From Allium sativum (lineage: Eukaryota > Streptophyta > Magnoliopsida > Asparagales > Amaryllidaceae), in assembly GCA_030737875.1 (NCBI GenBank), contig CM060912.1, positions 205,853,231 through 205,917,230 of the forward strand: a stretch of 64,000 nt of DNA, written 5' to 3'. The notes beneath the pieces were generated by a model. The model was given only the letters and a program-made list of their open reading frames with translations, was not told the origin of the DNA and made no database searches. The translations under genes were made by a program, and so were the position numbers. Each line of letters opens with the position of its first letter. The stretch's first letter is position 1. Below, one piece after another: positions 24,436 to 36,430 of this stretch.

Positions 24436-24668
24436 TAGCCCAATCTGAATCTGAAATTCGAATTTTTGAAATCTGTTTAAATTTTAGTGAAACTTCCGAT
24501 GGCCATTACTTCTTCATACGAAGTCCAATTCACGCAAACTCGGACCCTATCTCAACCAGAATTCCGAGACGAACACAATGGCGCAACCCGTTTCCCTTAA
24601 TTCTCACATTTGAGATTAGTTATTCTTTAATTTGTGAACATTAATATTGAAAAGTACGGAGTGTTGCA

Positions 24669-24683
24669 TTCTCCCCTCCTTAA
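24669..24683 (-). other. Chromovirus polypurine tract
   Basis: On the minus strand AAGGAGGGGAGAA lies next to the 3' LTR, preceded by GATTTCGGGGGCGAAATCC, the usual chromovirus arrangement. Confidence 0.85.
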
Positions 24684-25251
24684 AGGATTTCGCCCCCGAA
24701 ATCTCCAAGTTAAGGAGAATGCATATCCTAACATCCAAACAACCATCTACTCAACCATCAAACACAGGCATCCATTGTCCTTATAAGATTCCTAATGCTG
24801 TATGAACATATGCAAGAAGTGTGTGTATATGTTCTTTATCTAATGCAAAATCAGGCGGTCTATTGATTCAGTTGACCACCTTAATGCAAATCATGATAGT
24901 GCCATGCGTCCATTATGTATGCGAAAGAATCCTATCGATACATATTATTTCTACATGTGTGCACAACCATTCACCAAAATACAGCATCTATATGATAGTA
25001 CAACCATTATACATCCATTAACTTAAATATGTACACACATTTTTATGCAATATGCAATATGAAGTGACTGAGCCGATCTAGTGCGTAAAGTGTGTGTATA
25101 TGCATCCACGAGAAACCACTAGCAAACGCTTGCATCCACATGCATCCATCATACATAACATGTCTCAAACACATGTTTCACCATAGGACTACCCTATCTA
25201 AAGGTCAAAGATACTAGCGAGAGGACATGCTAAAGATAATACAAGCACAAG
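24684..25251 (-). other. Chromovirus 3' untranslated region
   Basis: No coding sequence. AT-rich stretch between the end of pol and the polypurine tract. Confidence 0.6.
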
Positions 25252-25570
25252 CTAAGCGATAAAGGAGAAATTAAAAGACATACCCTCGAAAAGAAAAGGG
25301 TACAATGAACGCATCTTCTCTTCCGTCTCCCAAGTAGCATTGCTCTCATCATCACCCCATTGCACTTTGACTAGCTTGACCTCTCGATTCCTCAACTTCT
25401 TAATCTCCGACCCAAGAATGCAAGTAGGAGATCGTCGCATCACGCATTATCTCTACCTCTCTAAGCAAGCTCGGCTCTACCACTTTCGCGGTCTCATGCA
25501 AGCACTTCCTCAAATGTGATACATGGAATACATCGTGTACACCACTAAGTATCTCGGGCAACTCTACTCT
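25252..25570 (-). pseudogene. Chromovirus integrase C-terminal tail, chromodomain-like
   Basis: One frame gives YRVELPEILSGVHDVFHVSH, the GPY/F-to-linker end of integrase. The other gives KLRNREVKLVKVQWGDDESN and ATWETEEKMRSLYPFLFEG, the chromodomain-like tail of plant chromoviruses (LVKV.W, then ATWE.EE.M...YP.LF). In active elements this part steers integration toward particular chromatin. A frameshift separates the halves at about 25440. Confidence 0.8.
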
Positions 25571-26640
25571 ATACGCCATCTATCCAATCATCTCCTTAAT
25601 AGGAAACGGCCTTACGAACCTTGGTGCTAACTTTCCAATGGACCCAAAGCGAACAACATTCCGTAATGGAGACACCTTGACAAAGGCCATGTCCCCAATA
25701 TCAAACTCAAGATCTGTCCTCCTCTTGTCCGCATAAGATTTCTGCCTATCTTGCGCCATCTTCATCCTCCTTCGAATCAAATTGATCTTTTCCGAAGTCT
25801 CTCTAATCATATCGGGCCCAAGCAAGATCCTATCTGTAGATTCCCACCAACATGTAGGCGAACGACATGGGCGTCCATAAAGAGCCACGAACGGTACCAT
25901 GCCAATGCTAGACTGAAAGCTATTATTATATGCGAACTCCACCAAAGGAAGATGTTCCTCCCATGTACCTCTGAAGTCTAAGACACGCAACCTCAATAGG
26001 TCCTCTAGAATACGATTCACCCTCTCGGTCTGGCCGTCCGTCTGAGGATGATATGCGGTGCTAAAACATAACTGAGTCCCTACCGCCTCTTGCAAGCTCT
26101 TCCAAAACTCGCTAGTAAAGATAGGATCGCGGTCGCTCACAATGCCTGAAGTAACACCGTGCAAACGAACTATCTCTCGAATGTATCGTACTCCTCACGG
26201 GAATGAAATGGGCGCTCTTAGTAAGTCTGTCTACCACGACCCAAATCCCCGTATTACCCTTCCTCGATCTCGGTAACCCATCAATAAAGTCCATCGAGAC
26301 ACTTTCCCACTTCCATTGTGGGACCTCCAATGGGTGAAGCAACCCATCGGGCTTCCTTTGCTCTGCTTTTACTTGTTGGCACACCAAGCATCTAGCGACA
26401 AACTCAGCCACATCCCTCTTCATACCGGCCCAAAAGTAAACTCGTCTCATGTCCATGTACATCTTGGCACCGCGGAATGGATGGTCATCTTCGAACGATG
26501 TGTGTCATCAAGAATGGTCTTCCTCAAGTTCTCGTCTCGTGGTACAACCCTACGTAACCAACCCTTATCATCTAGGGTATACCTACTGAGATGGCTCGAT
26601 AACTCCCCCCTTCTGAGCTTCTCTACTAACTCAACCAACT
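25571..26640 (-). pseudogene. Chromovirus integrase
   Basis: The zinc-binding part shows THRSKMTIHS, then (after a frameshift at about 26455) YFWAGMKRDVAEFVARCLVCQQ. The core shows D in SMDFIDGLP, D in [10 protein letters not shown] and E in [16 protein letters not shown]. There is a second break at about 26150. The C-terminal part from about 25900 ([16 protein letters not shown]...) is intact to 25580. Integrase would insert the element copy; this gene is inactive. Confidence 0.88.
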
Positions 26641-27265
26641 GTGGGTCATCTCGCTATGCCTCACCAATCCGTCCCAAAAGCGTAGGTCTGACCTCTAAGG
26701 ATGCTAGCAAACCGGGTACAAAGTCAATGGAAGGTCTAAAGTCAAACGTAGAGATGATCTCTAAGCTTCGCCGCTCAACAAACAACGGACTCAAGGACAA
26801 CCTTTTCCTACTTAAGGCGTCTTCCACCACGTTACCCTTGCCAGGGGTATATGCTATCTCAAAATCGTAGGATGCTAAGAATTCCATCCACCTTTGCAGC
26901 CTTAAGTTCAAGTCCTTCTGAGAGAACAAGTATTTTAGCGATTTGTGGCAGTGAACAATTCGAATTTCTCGCCAAGAAGACAATGGCGCAAAGACTTAAG
27001 CGCGAAAACAATAGCGGCCAACTATAGGTCATATGTAGGGTAATTTCTCTCATACTCTCTACTGCCTTCCTCCATAGGCTATTACCCTTTCCTCTTGCAT
27101 TAAGACTGCGCCTAGTCCTGTCCCATAAGCATCGGTATAAACGGTAAATGGCTTACTCCCATCTAGCAACACTAAGACTGGGGCTGTGGTCAAATCTCTC
27201 TTTAAACGTTGGAACGCATCATCACAATCTACGTCCCATGTGAAAACTAGGTTCTTCTTCGTCAA
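26641..27265 (-). pseudogene. Chromovirus RNase H and linker
   Basis: The sequence reads LVFTWDVDCDDAFQRLK, LTTAPVLVL, PFTVYTDAYGTGLGAVLMQE, then (after frameshifts near 27060 and 26980) SLKYLFSQKDLNLRLQRWME and DFEIAYTPGKGNVVEDALSR. These are the standard RNase H blocks of gypsy pol, including D in YTDA. At least two frameshifts and a stop break the frame. Confidence 0.85.
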
Positions 27266-28116
27266 GCGTGTTAATGGGGCTGATATTTTTCGAAGTTTTT
27301 GATAAACTTCCTATAGTAGCCAGCCAACACTAAGAAACTCCTCACCTCGGTAGCATTTTTAGGGACCTTCCAATCTTGGATGGCCACTACCTTCGCGGGA
27401 TCCATAGCTATCCCTTCTATGGAAACCACGTGCCCTAAGAATCGCACTTTCTTCCTCCAAAAGTGACATTTAGAAAATTTAGCTTTAAGGCTATGCGCTC
27501 GAAGGGTTTCCAACACTTCCCTAAGATGTAGGGCATGCTCTTCCTCGCTCTTAGAAAAGATCAAGATGTCGTCCACAAAGACTACCATGAATTTATTAGG
27601 GTACTCCCTAAACACCCAACTCATCAAGTCAACAAAGTATGCGGATGCGTTTGTCAAACCGAAGGGCATCACAAGCCACTCGAAGAAGCCATTCGGAGTT
27701 TTAAAGGCAGTCTTGTCTATGCTATCCTCAGCCACTCTCAACTGATGGAAACCCGTGGCTAAGTCCAATTGGGAAAACACTGAGGCACCAACTAACTGAT
27801 CGAAGAGATCGTCAATCCTCGGTAGTGGGTGCCTGTTCTTCTTAGTAAGCTTATTAAGTTCTCTATAGTCCACACAAAGTCTAAGGGACCCATCTGCCTT
27901 CGTGGCAAATACTACTGGAGCACCCCACTCCGATATACTGCGTCTTATGAACCCCTTCTCAAGCAATTATTTCACTTGCTTACTGAGTTCTCTTCTCTCT
28001 CTTGGAGCCATGTGGCGCACTGGCAATGCAACTGGCTTTGCATTATCTACTAGATATATTCAAAAGTCAATCTCACGCTTTGGGGGTAGACCCCTCACCT
28101 CATCGAAGACATCAAC
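27266..28116 (-). pseudogene. Chromovirus reverse transcriptase
   Basis: The frame 27271-27966 contains [73 protein letters not shown] and the active site [11 protein letters not shown], then FLGHVVS and [11 protein letters not shown]. Upstream, two stops (TAA just before LLEKGFIR and TGA after REIDF) interrupt the N-terminal part. RT makes DNA from element RNA. The catalytic core is preserved in sequence, but the gene as a whole is broken. Confidence 0.9.
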
Positions 28117-28659
28117 CTATTCACGGACTATACGAACAGAATGTAAATCATCATCGGATGCGTCAAGGGATTTTAGGTAGCTAAGCATTACTAGACCTCT
28201 AGGGTCGCAAGAAATATCAAGGGTCTTTCCACAACGAGTCAATAATCTAACTACTCTTCTTTCACAATCTAGGATGGCCCTGTATCTAGTAAGCCAATCC
28301 ATACCTAGAATTAAGCCGTAGCCCATGAAGCCAAGAACAAAGGCGTTGCATTCAAACCCAACGCCCAAGATAGACACTCTCAAACCCCGACAAATCATAG
28401 AAAGATGAGCCGGGCCACCAATAGGATTTGAGACTACTAAGGGATCTGTAACTAACCTAGTATTTAGGTGCAGTGTTTCAACTAATGATGGAGAGATAAA
28501 CGAATGTGATGCGCCAGAATCGAATAAAGCACGGACAGGATGATCAAACAGAAAAACTAAACTTTCGACGGAAATCATTCTACCTCGTTCTTGCAGCGGT
28601 GGGACCACGAGAGCCTGAACTTGCCCCCTTGCCTGCCTTGGTGCCATAAGAGCCTGCAC
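28117..28659 (-). pseudogene. Chromovirus aspartic protease region
   Basis: The sequence contains VRALFDSGASHSFIS with the catalytic DSGA, then GYGLILGMDWLTRYRAILDC, the usual end of the gypsy protease domain. The protease would cut the Gag-Pol polyprotein. One open frame covers the whole domain, bounded by stops. Confidence 0.9.
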
Positions 28660-29559
28660 CTATCCTCCTGAGGTAGACCCTGCCCTCTGCCCTTTCCTTG
28701 GGAAGTCCTTCATCAGATGTCCCGCTTCGCCACAGTGGAAACAGCCAGTCTTCTTTTTCTTCCTACAATCTTTGCTTAGATGGCATGTTGTCCCACAGTT
28801 AAAGCATCTTTTCTTTCCCTTACCATTGTTGCCTTTACCACCTTTCTTGTTCTGTTGTTGCTGTTGCCGTTTCTTTTGATCCCCTTTCTTCTCGGGTGCC
28901 TTATTAGCATTGGCGCCCTTCTCCTCTTCATGCATAAGCGCCATGTCAACTAGTCTCTCAAAGGTAGCCCCCATAGGGATGTGGGTCATAGCTAACCCAT
29001 GAAGCGGCTCGTTCAAACCCTTAACAAACCTTAGGACCTTCTTTTCTGGTGTATTCACCAAGTCCAAGCCAAATCTCGCCAACTGATTGAATTTGTTGAC
29101 GTATTCTTTCACTGATAGATTCCCCTGCTTCAATGCTAAAAACCTTTCCATGTATAGATTCTCTTCAGCTCGTGAGAGAAACTTTGCCTCAAACCTACGC
29201 CTGAAATCTGGCCATGTATCAATTGGATGCTTTCCATTATTGACCTCCCACCAAAACGAGGCCTCATCCTTCATTAGCCAGGCAGCTAACTAGACCTTTC
29301 TTCCATCTTCCACTTCAAAGATCCCAAACAATTCTTCCACCTCCTTTAGCCAATTTCGAGCTTCAACAAATGTCTCTGTCCCGTGAAAAGGTTTTCCACC
29401 CATTGCCCGAAAGTCCTTACATATCTTTGCAAAAGTATCGACACGAGGAGGAGGAGGAGGAGCATTTGCAAGACCTGCGGTGGTGGCCTTAGTCTCAAAA
29501 TACCTCCTAAACCATCCTGGTATCGGTATCCCTTCGGTTATCTCGGGAATCCCAGACAT
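28660..29559 (-). pseudogene. Chromovirus gag
   Basis: Begins MSGIPEITEGIPIPGWFRRY at 29559 and runs through DFRAMGGKPFHGTETFVEAR, SFWWEV, FEAKFLSRAEENLYMERFLA and VKEYVNKFNQLARFGLDL to a Lys/Gln-rich linker and two zinc knuckles. The first (CFNCGTTCHLSKDC) fits CX2CX4HX4C. The second (CFHCGEAGHLMKDF) has lost its last cysteine. There is one in-frame TAG at 29287-29289, where the sister copy has a glutamine codon. Gag forms the particle that packages the RNA. The start is chosen from the match to the second copy. Confidence 0.9.
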
Positions 29560-29751
29560 ACTGAAACGAAAAAGTAAAGATTCAATACAAAAGAACCGAA
29601 GGAAAGATATATGGCTCTTGATGTTATTCTTTCTAAAATAAGCTTTTCTTTTGAAAATACTTTCCTTAAAACATACTTTTGAAGGTACTTCTTTATAAAA
29701 GTGTTTTTAAAAAACAGTTTTTCAAAATTCATATCTGTTCTGGTAACCTTC

Positions 29752-29764
29752 AGCTCTAATACCA
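29752..29764 (-). other. Chromovirus primer-binding site
   Basis: On the minus strand TGGTATTAGAGCT lies two bases from the 5' LTR. It matches the tRNA-iMet site except for T in place of C. Confidence 0.85.
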
Positions 29765-29766
29765 CG

Positions 29767-31755
29767 TGTAACACCCCACGTCCATTAATGTCACTCACAA
29801 AGGGATTGCATTAACTTCTATGGAGCGTTTTAAGTGTGTATAGAACAACACAGAAACTTAACAAAAAAATAGATATAAACAGTACTTAAAAATTTAAAAT
29901 TTTATTCATTGTAGCGGTAAACATATAGGTTTGATTACATCATCAGAAACCAGAGTCAAAGTACATAATATCCATCTTGACTAAATCAGAGTACATAAAT
30001 TGAAAGACATAACCCCAACACAAAATAGCCATAAATAAGATAGGCTGAACTTTACTTCAGCGATCCAAGCAACTTCTAAAAGCAAGAGATACAGCTGTCC
30101 AAAATCAAGCTCCACTGGTGCTAGTTCCACTCTGAGCACCTGGGGGAAAAGGAAGAAAAGAGGTGGAAACAAAGGGGGTCAGACATAAAGTCTGGCGAGT
30201 GCGATAACTTTAATAATATAATTACCAAAATAACTAGGCTAAGGTATAAGTTGGAAAATAAGGAAATGACTGTGAACAATTGGGTATGGCGGAGCAAACT
30301 AAAGGAAATAAGATGAACAAAGATAACGTTAAAGGCGCACCTAGTCGCTATGAGATAATTACTACACTGCACCACTCCAAACATCATAAAAGTTGATCCC
30401 GCCTACAAGACTTTAATAATGATAATGGTAGTTTCGTGTACCCCTAGTTGCCTTCATAGGTGTCGCCTACCCCTATCTCCACTAGGTGTACCCATTACCC
30501 CCATGCGATCGGCTCCCTAACTCGTAGATACCCGTGTTGGCCCCACAGTGGGGTTTATCACTCCCCAAAGTGGCAAACTGATACCACCAACAATTCAGGA
30601 CTTATACCTACACGATGAAACAACGTCTTACCTACCAGCCCGGGCCCACACGCACACATGAACCCATTGAACTTGCGTTGCCACCGCTAACCCGTTTTGG
30701 CCTCTTAAAGTCAAGCCCAGTATGCGTGTCCCGTCCTCGACTTGGGTCGAGCCCACAAACATACTTATGGGTTACTGGTTGAAACGGGCCCCTATTACTT
30801 GACACAAGCTATCCACCTAAGCTTGGTTTCCTCTAGTACATCCCACTTAACTCTCTTCTTATTCATGTTCACTTACATGTTTCAATTTTGGTTAAGCGTT
30901 TCTAATCGTATTTCACAAGCCACCCAAGGCACCCACTTAACCCCCATGTCCCACCACATGTTTATCTGGTTAAATGTTTCTTAATTCATTAACACCGTAA
31001 CCTTGTAAAGACCTCCTACATTAGACTGGCATTTGTGGTAGCTGGATTTGTCGGGTGGGTCCGGGCAGTCTTACACCACAAACGAGCCTAACCTCATGTC
31101 TTTACAACTGTTAAGACCTCCCACATTTGACTGAAATTTGTGGCAGTTGGATTTGTCGGGCGGGTCCGGCCAGTCTTACACCACAAAAGAGCCTAACCTC
31201 ATGTCTTAGGCGATTAATTACACATAATTAATTATCCCCCAATTTGAATTAATTTCCCTATTCAAATTATCAATCAATTCCAAATTTAACTATATCCATA
31301 ATTGACTCAGTTATGTCCATCTATTTATGGTATGCAAAATTATACCAATTATCATCATCAATTTATTTTATGTCAATTCTCAGTATTAAATCTTTTAATA
31401 TTATCCCATTGCCCCACGTTGTACATTCGTTCGTTTAACGTAAAATATACGTTAGACTCGAATAGTCTAACTTATGGAATAAAGAGAAAACATCACAACA
31501 TACATATAAATAAAACTAGATCTAAACATAAGGGGTGAAATTGCATGTGTGAATGAGGTCATCTAAAAACTTGCATAGGCCAAAGTTACAAACTTGCATA
31601 AAACTACATATGTCATAGATCTAAATCTAAAGGTGTAAACTTGTTTAGGTAATAGTCACAAACTTGCATAAACCATGAATGTCATAGATCCAATCATAAG
31701 GTGTAAACTTGCATAGGAAATAACCACAAACTTACATTACATGATTCATACTCCA

Positions 31756-31799
<44 letters not shown>

Positions 31800-32944
31800 C
31801 TTGCATATGTGATTTATGCAACATAAACGATGGTGTAAACTTAAATCTAAACATGTAAAGTAGTATATAGAATTTTATATATTAGCATATAACTCACACA
31901 TGTCATAGCCTAACTTTAGATCCAATTTACACATAAAATAGATGTCATGAAACATGTAAGGTTGTATATAATTTTCATTAACTTGCATATGATCCAGATC
32001 TAAATTAACATCTAGACTTGCATACATACTTACATATGATTTAACATATGAATTAGTTCCAATAACCAAACTAGCATATGAAACATCATTATTAATCATA
32101 GATTTACAACATAGATGATAACATCGCAGCTTTACAACATAGATAATAACATCATAGAATTTGCAACATAGATGATAACATCATAGAATTTACAACATAG
32201 ATAATAACATACGGTCAGTGATTCACAACATAACTATATAGTCCAAATTATAGTTCAATCCAATTAAATTGTTAATTATCTTATTAAAGAAATCGAACTC
32301 ACAACTTAAAGAAGGTCTTGCGTTTTGAAATCTGAAATTGATTTAGCTTTCCTTTGTAGAAGACAATTTGTTGCGGTTTAGATTTGAATTGAATTGATTA
32401 GCTTTTCTTCCTCTCTAATTGGTGGCGGCTATTCTAGGTTGCAAGGCGACGACATAGAGGCCATGATTCTAATTTTTATTTTATTTTAGGGTTTGAGTCT
32501 ACATGTGTTTTTATAGAGTTTAGGATTAATTTAGGCCATCCGATCAACCCAAAATTAACCCCAGCCATTCAGACCAGATCAGAAACCCTAATGACTCAGC
32601 ATACAGTCATTAAAAGGTCATCAAACAAATCTGCCCGGGGAGGGAGGGGGGAGGGGCAGGTCGAACCCCTGGTCAACTGGGTGGGTAGATCGCCCCCCAG
32701 GTCGACCCCCTGGTCGACCTGGCCCACTCTGAAATTCGAATTTTTGAAATCTGTTTAAATTTTAGTGAAACTTCCGATGGCCATAACTTCTTCATACGAA
32801 GTCCATTTCATGCAAACTTGGACTCTTTCAACCACAATTCCGAGAAAAACACAATGGCGCAACCCGTTTCCCTTAATTCTCACATTTGAGATTAGTTATT
32901 CTTTAATTTGCGAACATTAATATTGAAAATTATGGGGTGTTACA
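29767..32944 (-). repeat. Chromovirus 5' LTR (3178 bp)
   Basis: Pairs with 21490-24668 with scattered substitutions and small indels, including differences at the microsatellite (about 31760) and the GC-rich inverted repeats (about 32640-32730). Confidence 0.9.
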
Positions 32945-34230
32945 ATTTGGCTTGCTCTTACATAGGTTTTTTCTTGCCTTCGGCCAAGGCCTTACAGGAT
33001 TCCTCATCTAATAGATTGTACAAGACGTATTATTCATCGTAAGTACCTTCAGTATGCTTAAGTACGGATTCCCAGACTAAGGCCTAGGTCACCACAAAGT
33101 CAGATCCCAGATAGCTCAAGCTTCCCCAACTCATAACATGTCGACATAAAATTTAAACAAAGTGGCATTGGCATCCGCCTTAGCGTTTCTGCGAGCGGTC
33201 AATGCTTTATCTCTATCTTCCTCATGAATTTCAGCCTTAGTATTCATCATAGAAATAGCCAAGTTCTGAGAGGTATTCTTCTCGTGAAGTATATCATTTT
33301 CTTGTTGATAAGTGGCGGAGGCCTGTTTTCCATGGTTAATTGGGATTCAACAACTTGTTAGGTAGACTGAGCATCTTTAACCTGCGTTATAAGCGCAGTT
33401 TCTGTCAGCTTAGCTACAACGAGCTCTTCTTTAAGCCTCTTGTTTTCATCTTCTAGCCCTTCTAATTCTATGTTTCTTTGGGTAAGAGAAGCAATGGTAT
33501 TATCCAAGGATTCAAGAACTTTATCCCACTCGACCTAATCATTCTTTAAGGTACAGTCTTTAGATATCCTCAGCAAACTTATACCATAAAACCAACTATT
33601 TCTCAGCACGACTTCTGACTGCATCCAACTGCATCCCAAGTTGACTTTTGGTAGTGTCCAACTGCGTAAGCATATGGCCTTTCAGGGTGTCCAATTCTTT
33701 AAGTATTTCTCGTTTGTCGAATGGATATATGTCTAAGTCGAAGTACATGCCTTTCAAGCACCAACCCTTGAATCGTTCAGAAAGCGCAGTGCTTGGTGGG
33801 GAAGGATCGTAGCGAAGCCGTTGTATGATAGCTTGAATATCAACAGGAGGAACACCGAATGAAGTAGTTTGGGTAGCAGCAGGAAGTTTGCCTGATCTAA
33901 GGCGCTTTTGAGAATCATCCTTGCCTCGATCATCCTTATGTCTCTTCCTCCGCCAGTTTTCCTCATCTTCCTTATCGTCGTATCGGTCATCGTAGCAGTC
34001 ATTGTATTTGTTTCCATCACTATGAGAACCTCGTACCTCCTCCTTTCTCTTCTTTGCATCTAGCATATCTTGGTGATTGCGCATCCATCACTTTTTCTCA
34101 TCAGTCACTAAGTAGCCATGCTGTGAGTATTGTGGATGACGAGGCTATATGAGATGCTTCAAATTAGCTTAGCTGGTGGGTTGTTTAAAATTCTTCATAA
34201 ACGGATAACTCATTTCTAGACCTGAAAAAA
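32945..34230 (-). pseudogene. Tat antisense ORF, central exon with coiled-coil-like region
   Basis: Minus strand. An acceptor-like TTTTTTCAG at about 34217-34226 precedes the segment. The frame gives RNHQDMLDAKKRKEEVRG, a charged D/K/R-rich stretch, then SFGVPPVDIQAIIQRLRYDP, SERFKGWCLKGMYFDLDIYP and repeated LKELDTLKGHMLTQLDTTKS with heptad spacing. Further on, ELEGLEDENKRLKEELVVAK continues the coiled-coil character. Several stops interrupt it. It continues at 21489 on the far side of the chromovirus. Such coiled coils are common in these antisense ORFs; the function is unknown. Confidence 0.7.
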
Positions 34231-34369
34231 GGCAAAGAAGGATTTCAATACTTAGAATGGAAAGTATTGGAGCAAATTATAAAGCTTATGCAATAAATTA
34301 GAAACTTGTAACGCATAAAAAATATTCTCTAATGTGCACCTAATAATGAACCAATCTTAAGTGATGAAT

Positions 34370-35000
34370 CTTAGTCAATCCCTATGTCCGCAAGCGTTTT
34401 CCTTGATGAAGCAATTGAAGCCTCAATTGTATCAGTCCTTGTCTTTATGACCTGGGTGACAATCTCGCTTGTGAGGTCCTTTGTTGAGCTAAGATCGCTT
34501 AATGCTTTAAAAATATCTGTGGAGCTTTCCTCACGGGTATTAGTAATGATGGGCTCCTCACCAACCTTTTCGACATTTAAAGTGTCCCCAGGATTTGTCT
34601 CAAGCTCTCTGGTCTGTTCAATTTCCTTTATAGGATCCGGGGTGGTATCTTCCTTCTCGACGTGCTCGGTAGAAATCATGAGACTCTTACCCTCGCGCTG
34701 TCTAAATTCTTCTTCTTCAATAGGGGACGGTTTAGACTTAGGGGGTGTCTTACTACCACTCGCAGGGTCTGAGCATTTCTTTAGAGTAGCTTGCTTATCA
34801 GGTTTTTTTTTTACCAACAATGTCTTGCTTAATGGTGTGGTCTAACACAAAAGTGCATAAAGGATCAAGCAAGTGATATTGACAAAGGAAATTTTCTGTA
34901 ATTAAGGATTTCTGACTCCTCTCTTTTCGATGATGACTCTCAAAGTGTCAAATAGATTATGATCGACAGCAGCGTCTAGGTCAGAAGGTGGAATTTCTGT
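34370..35000 (-). pseudogene. Tat antisense ORF, second exon region
   Basis: The minus-strand frame IPPSDLDAAVDHNLFDTLRV continues directly after a well-formed intron. It then runs (with two in-frame stops) into LVKKKPDKQATLKKC, an acidic S/T/E-rich linker and IASSRKTLADIGID. The composition is hydrophilic and low in complexity. It lies downstream of the Transposase_28-like part of the same ORF. Confidence 0.7.
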
Positions 35001-35073
35001 AAAATAAAAAAGAATTTAAGAATCAAGACTTAAATGGAAAATGAATTAAAGAAACTTTAAGCAAGTGTATTCA
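34997..35073 (-). other. Intron in Tat antisense ORF
   Basis: On the minus strand exon sequence ending KWMEG is followed by GTGAATACACTTGC, a T-rich tract and TTTTATTTTACAG. Removing it gives KWMEG-E-IPPSDLDA in frame. The fit of donor, acceptor, length (about 77 bases) and reading frame supports real splicing of minus-strand transcripts. Confidence 0.75.
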
Positions 35074-35720
35074 CCTCCTTCCATCCATTTGCAATAAAAA
35101 CTGCTGGGACACCGGACATAGAAGCACTGATCTACAAATCCCTTAACACTTTCTGACAAGTCAGTTATAATCTTGGAATTCCGGATTCCTTCAACAAAGA
35201 TAATCGATGGTCGTTCCTACCACCTCTTGAAAACATATAAGAAAAAAATGTCATGGAAAGTAGGTGCACGTTATTTTATCCTCATAAAAAGCACATAAAG
35301 CCCGGTTGAAATGGCATAGCCGTTTTGGTGCAACTGGAAAGGGGAAATACCTAAGCGCCGAAGGATCATTTCCAAAAAAGGGTTAAAAGGAGGAAGGACA
35401 TCGTTTACTAACATATGACGATTCACTGTAACATAGCCAAGGGGTGGAAGGTAGGCGAACTCGTTCTCTCTCGGAAATTTCGCATCAGTTTCTGGGATCC
35501 TAAACTGAGCACACAAGTGTTTATACGAACACTCAGAAAGTTTCGTTGATTTTCTCTCGAGGGGTACTTCGGTAAGAGGAAGAGACAGAGGAAAATCCTA
35601 ATTAACATTCGGCCCAGGAGCAATAACCATCGTAATGTCCGAAGTTTGAGCAGAAGTCTCGACTTGCGTAGACCTAGATGCTTCCTCGGGTTGTTGGCGC
35701 GATTGCTGTCAAGTTTCCAT
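35074..35720 (-). pseudogene. Tat antisense ORF, N-terminal Transposase_28-like domain
   Basis: Starts with ATG at 35718-35720 on the minus strand. The core reads PRENEFAYLPPLGYVTVNRH, LPPFNPFLEMILRRLGISPF, QLHQNGYAISTGLYVLF, then APTFHDIFFLYVFKRW, DQCFYVRCPSSFYCKWMEG. This is the pattern of Pfam Transposase_28 ('putative gypsy type transposon'): a strongly hydrophobic PPF..FL...L..LGI.P.QL.PN block followed by F..L/F..K. Stops occur at codon 4, after APGPNVN, after FMRIK and after FKRW, each one base from a sense codon. The domain is found in extra ORFs of plant gypsy elements; its biochemical role is unknown. Confidence 0.75.
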
Positions 35721-36190
35721 TTCTACACAAATAATCGTGCTTGAAAACAAACTATAGGTACGCGTTTCCTTAAATTAGAAGCGTTATGTTATGCATAGCT
35801 ATATGTGAAAGCGTGGTGTGGGATCTATAATCATCATGAATTGATTAATCGATTCCAAACTTCACTGCGAACTTGTGTTAAAATAGTTACATTTGTACAA
35901 GAGATATGCATCCAGATTATAAACAATCAGTAAAGCAATCGAGTACAAATATATCGTTTAAATGCAAGATGTAAAGTTCACTATAGAAATTCTCCAAACA
36001 TTTATCTAACTTGTTGTTAATAAGGGAAATCGACAACAAAGTATATTAGCCCGAAACATGCGAGTGTTTTTTATTACAGAATTGGTGATAATAGAAGAAC
36101 ACATTCAGTTGATCATCGCTTCTATACTTAGCACAATACAGGAAAGGTCAATTATCAGAAAAGCTGTCAGAATAATACAAAATGCAGTGG
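35721..36190. other. Tat element, presumed promoter side of antisense ORF
   Basis: AT-rich sequence upstream of the antisense ORF start. No gene is visible. Confidence 0.4.
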
Positions 36191-36194
36191 GCTA

Positions 36195-36430
36195 GCAATA
36201 ACCGATCCATTGTTGATTGACACTGAACGATCCATGATGGGTCAGCACTCGCCGATCCATGATGGATCCGCACTAGTGGAACCATGATGGACCGACAAAG
36301 ACCAATCATGGATTGGCACAGACCGATCCATGATGGACCGGCACTGACCGATCCATGATGGATCGGCACTAGCAGACCGTGATGGATCGGTACTGACCGA
36401 TCCATAATGGATCTGCTATGACCAGTCCAT
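36195..36430 (-). repeat. Short tandem array, ~25 bp units, core GACCGATCCATGATGGATCGG
   Basis: About nine units of CCGATCCATGATGGATCGGC followed by ACTGA, with variation. The units are partly self-complementary (GATCCAT and ATGGATC). In the minus direction the core reads ATGGATCGGTC, the core of a second array at 37540-37890. Confidence 0.85.

Larger units (their letters stand above)
21490..24668 (-). repeat. Chromovirus 3' LTR (3179 bp)
   Basis: Matched by 29767-32944. It contains a 124 bp tandem duplication (units start at 22718 and 22842), an AC/AT microsatellite at about 23488-23541, and GC-rich inverted repeats at about 24389-24435 near the U3 start. Confidence 0.9.
21490..32944 (-). 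mobile_element. Chromovirus-type Ty3/gypsy element (probably Tekay lineage), full length but broken
   Basis: The element is 11455 bp on the minus strand. Its LTRs (21490-24668 and 29767-32944) begin TGTAACACCCC-like on the + strand. Flanks are ATTTA and ATTTG, a 5 bp target duplication with one mismatch. In element order: 5' LTR at the right, primer site, gag with zinc knuckles, protease, RT, RNase H, integrase with a chromodomain-like tail, polypurine tract, 3' LTR at the left. Frameshifts and stops occur in most domains. The LTRs differ from each other more than those of LARD1 or LARD2, so it is older than both. A second copy of the family starts at 59887. The lineage call rests on the long LTRs, the tRNA-Met site and the tail sequence. 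Confidence 0.88.
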
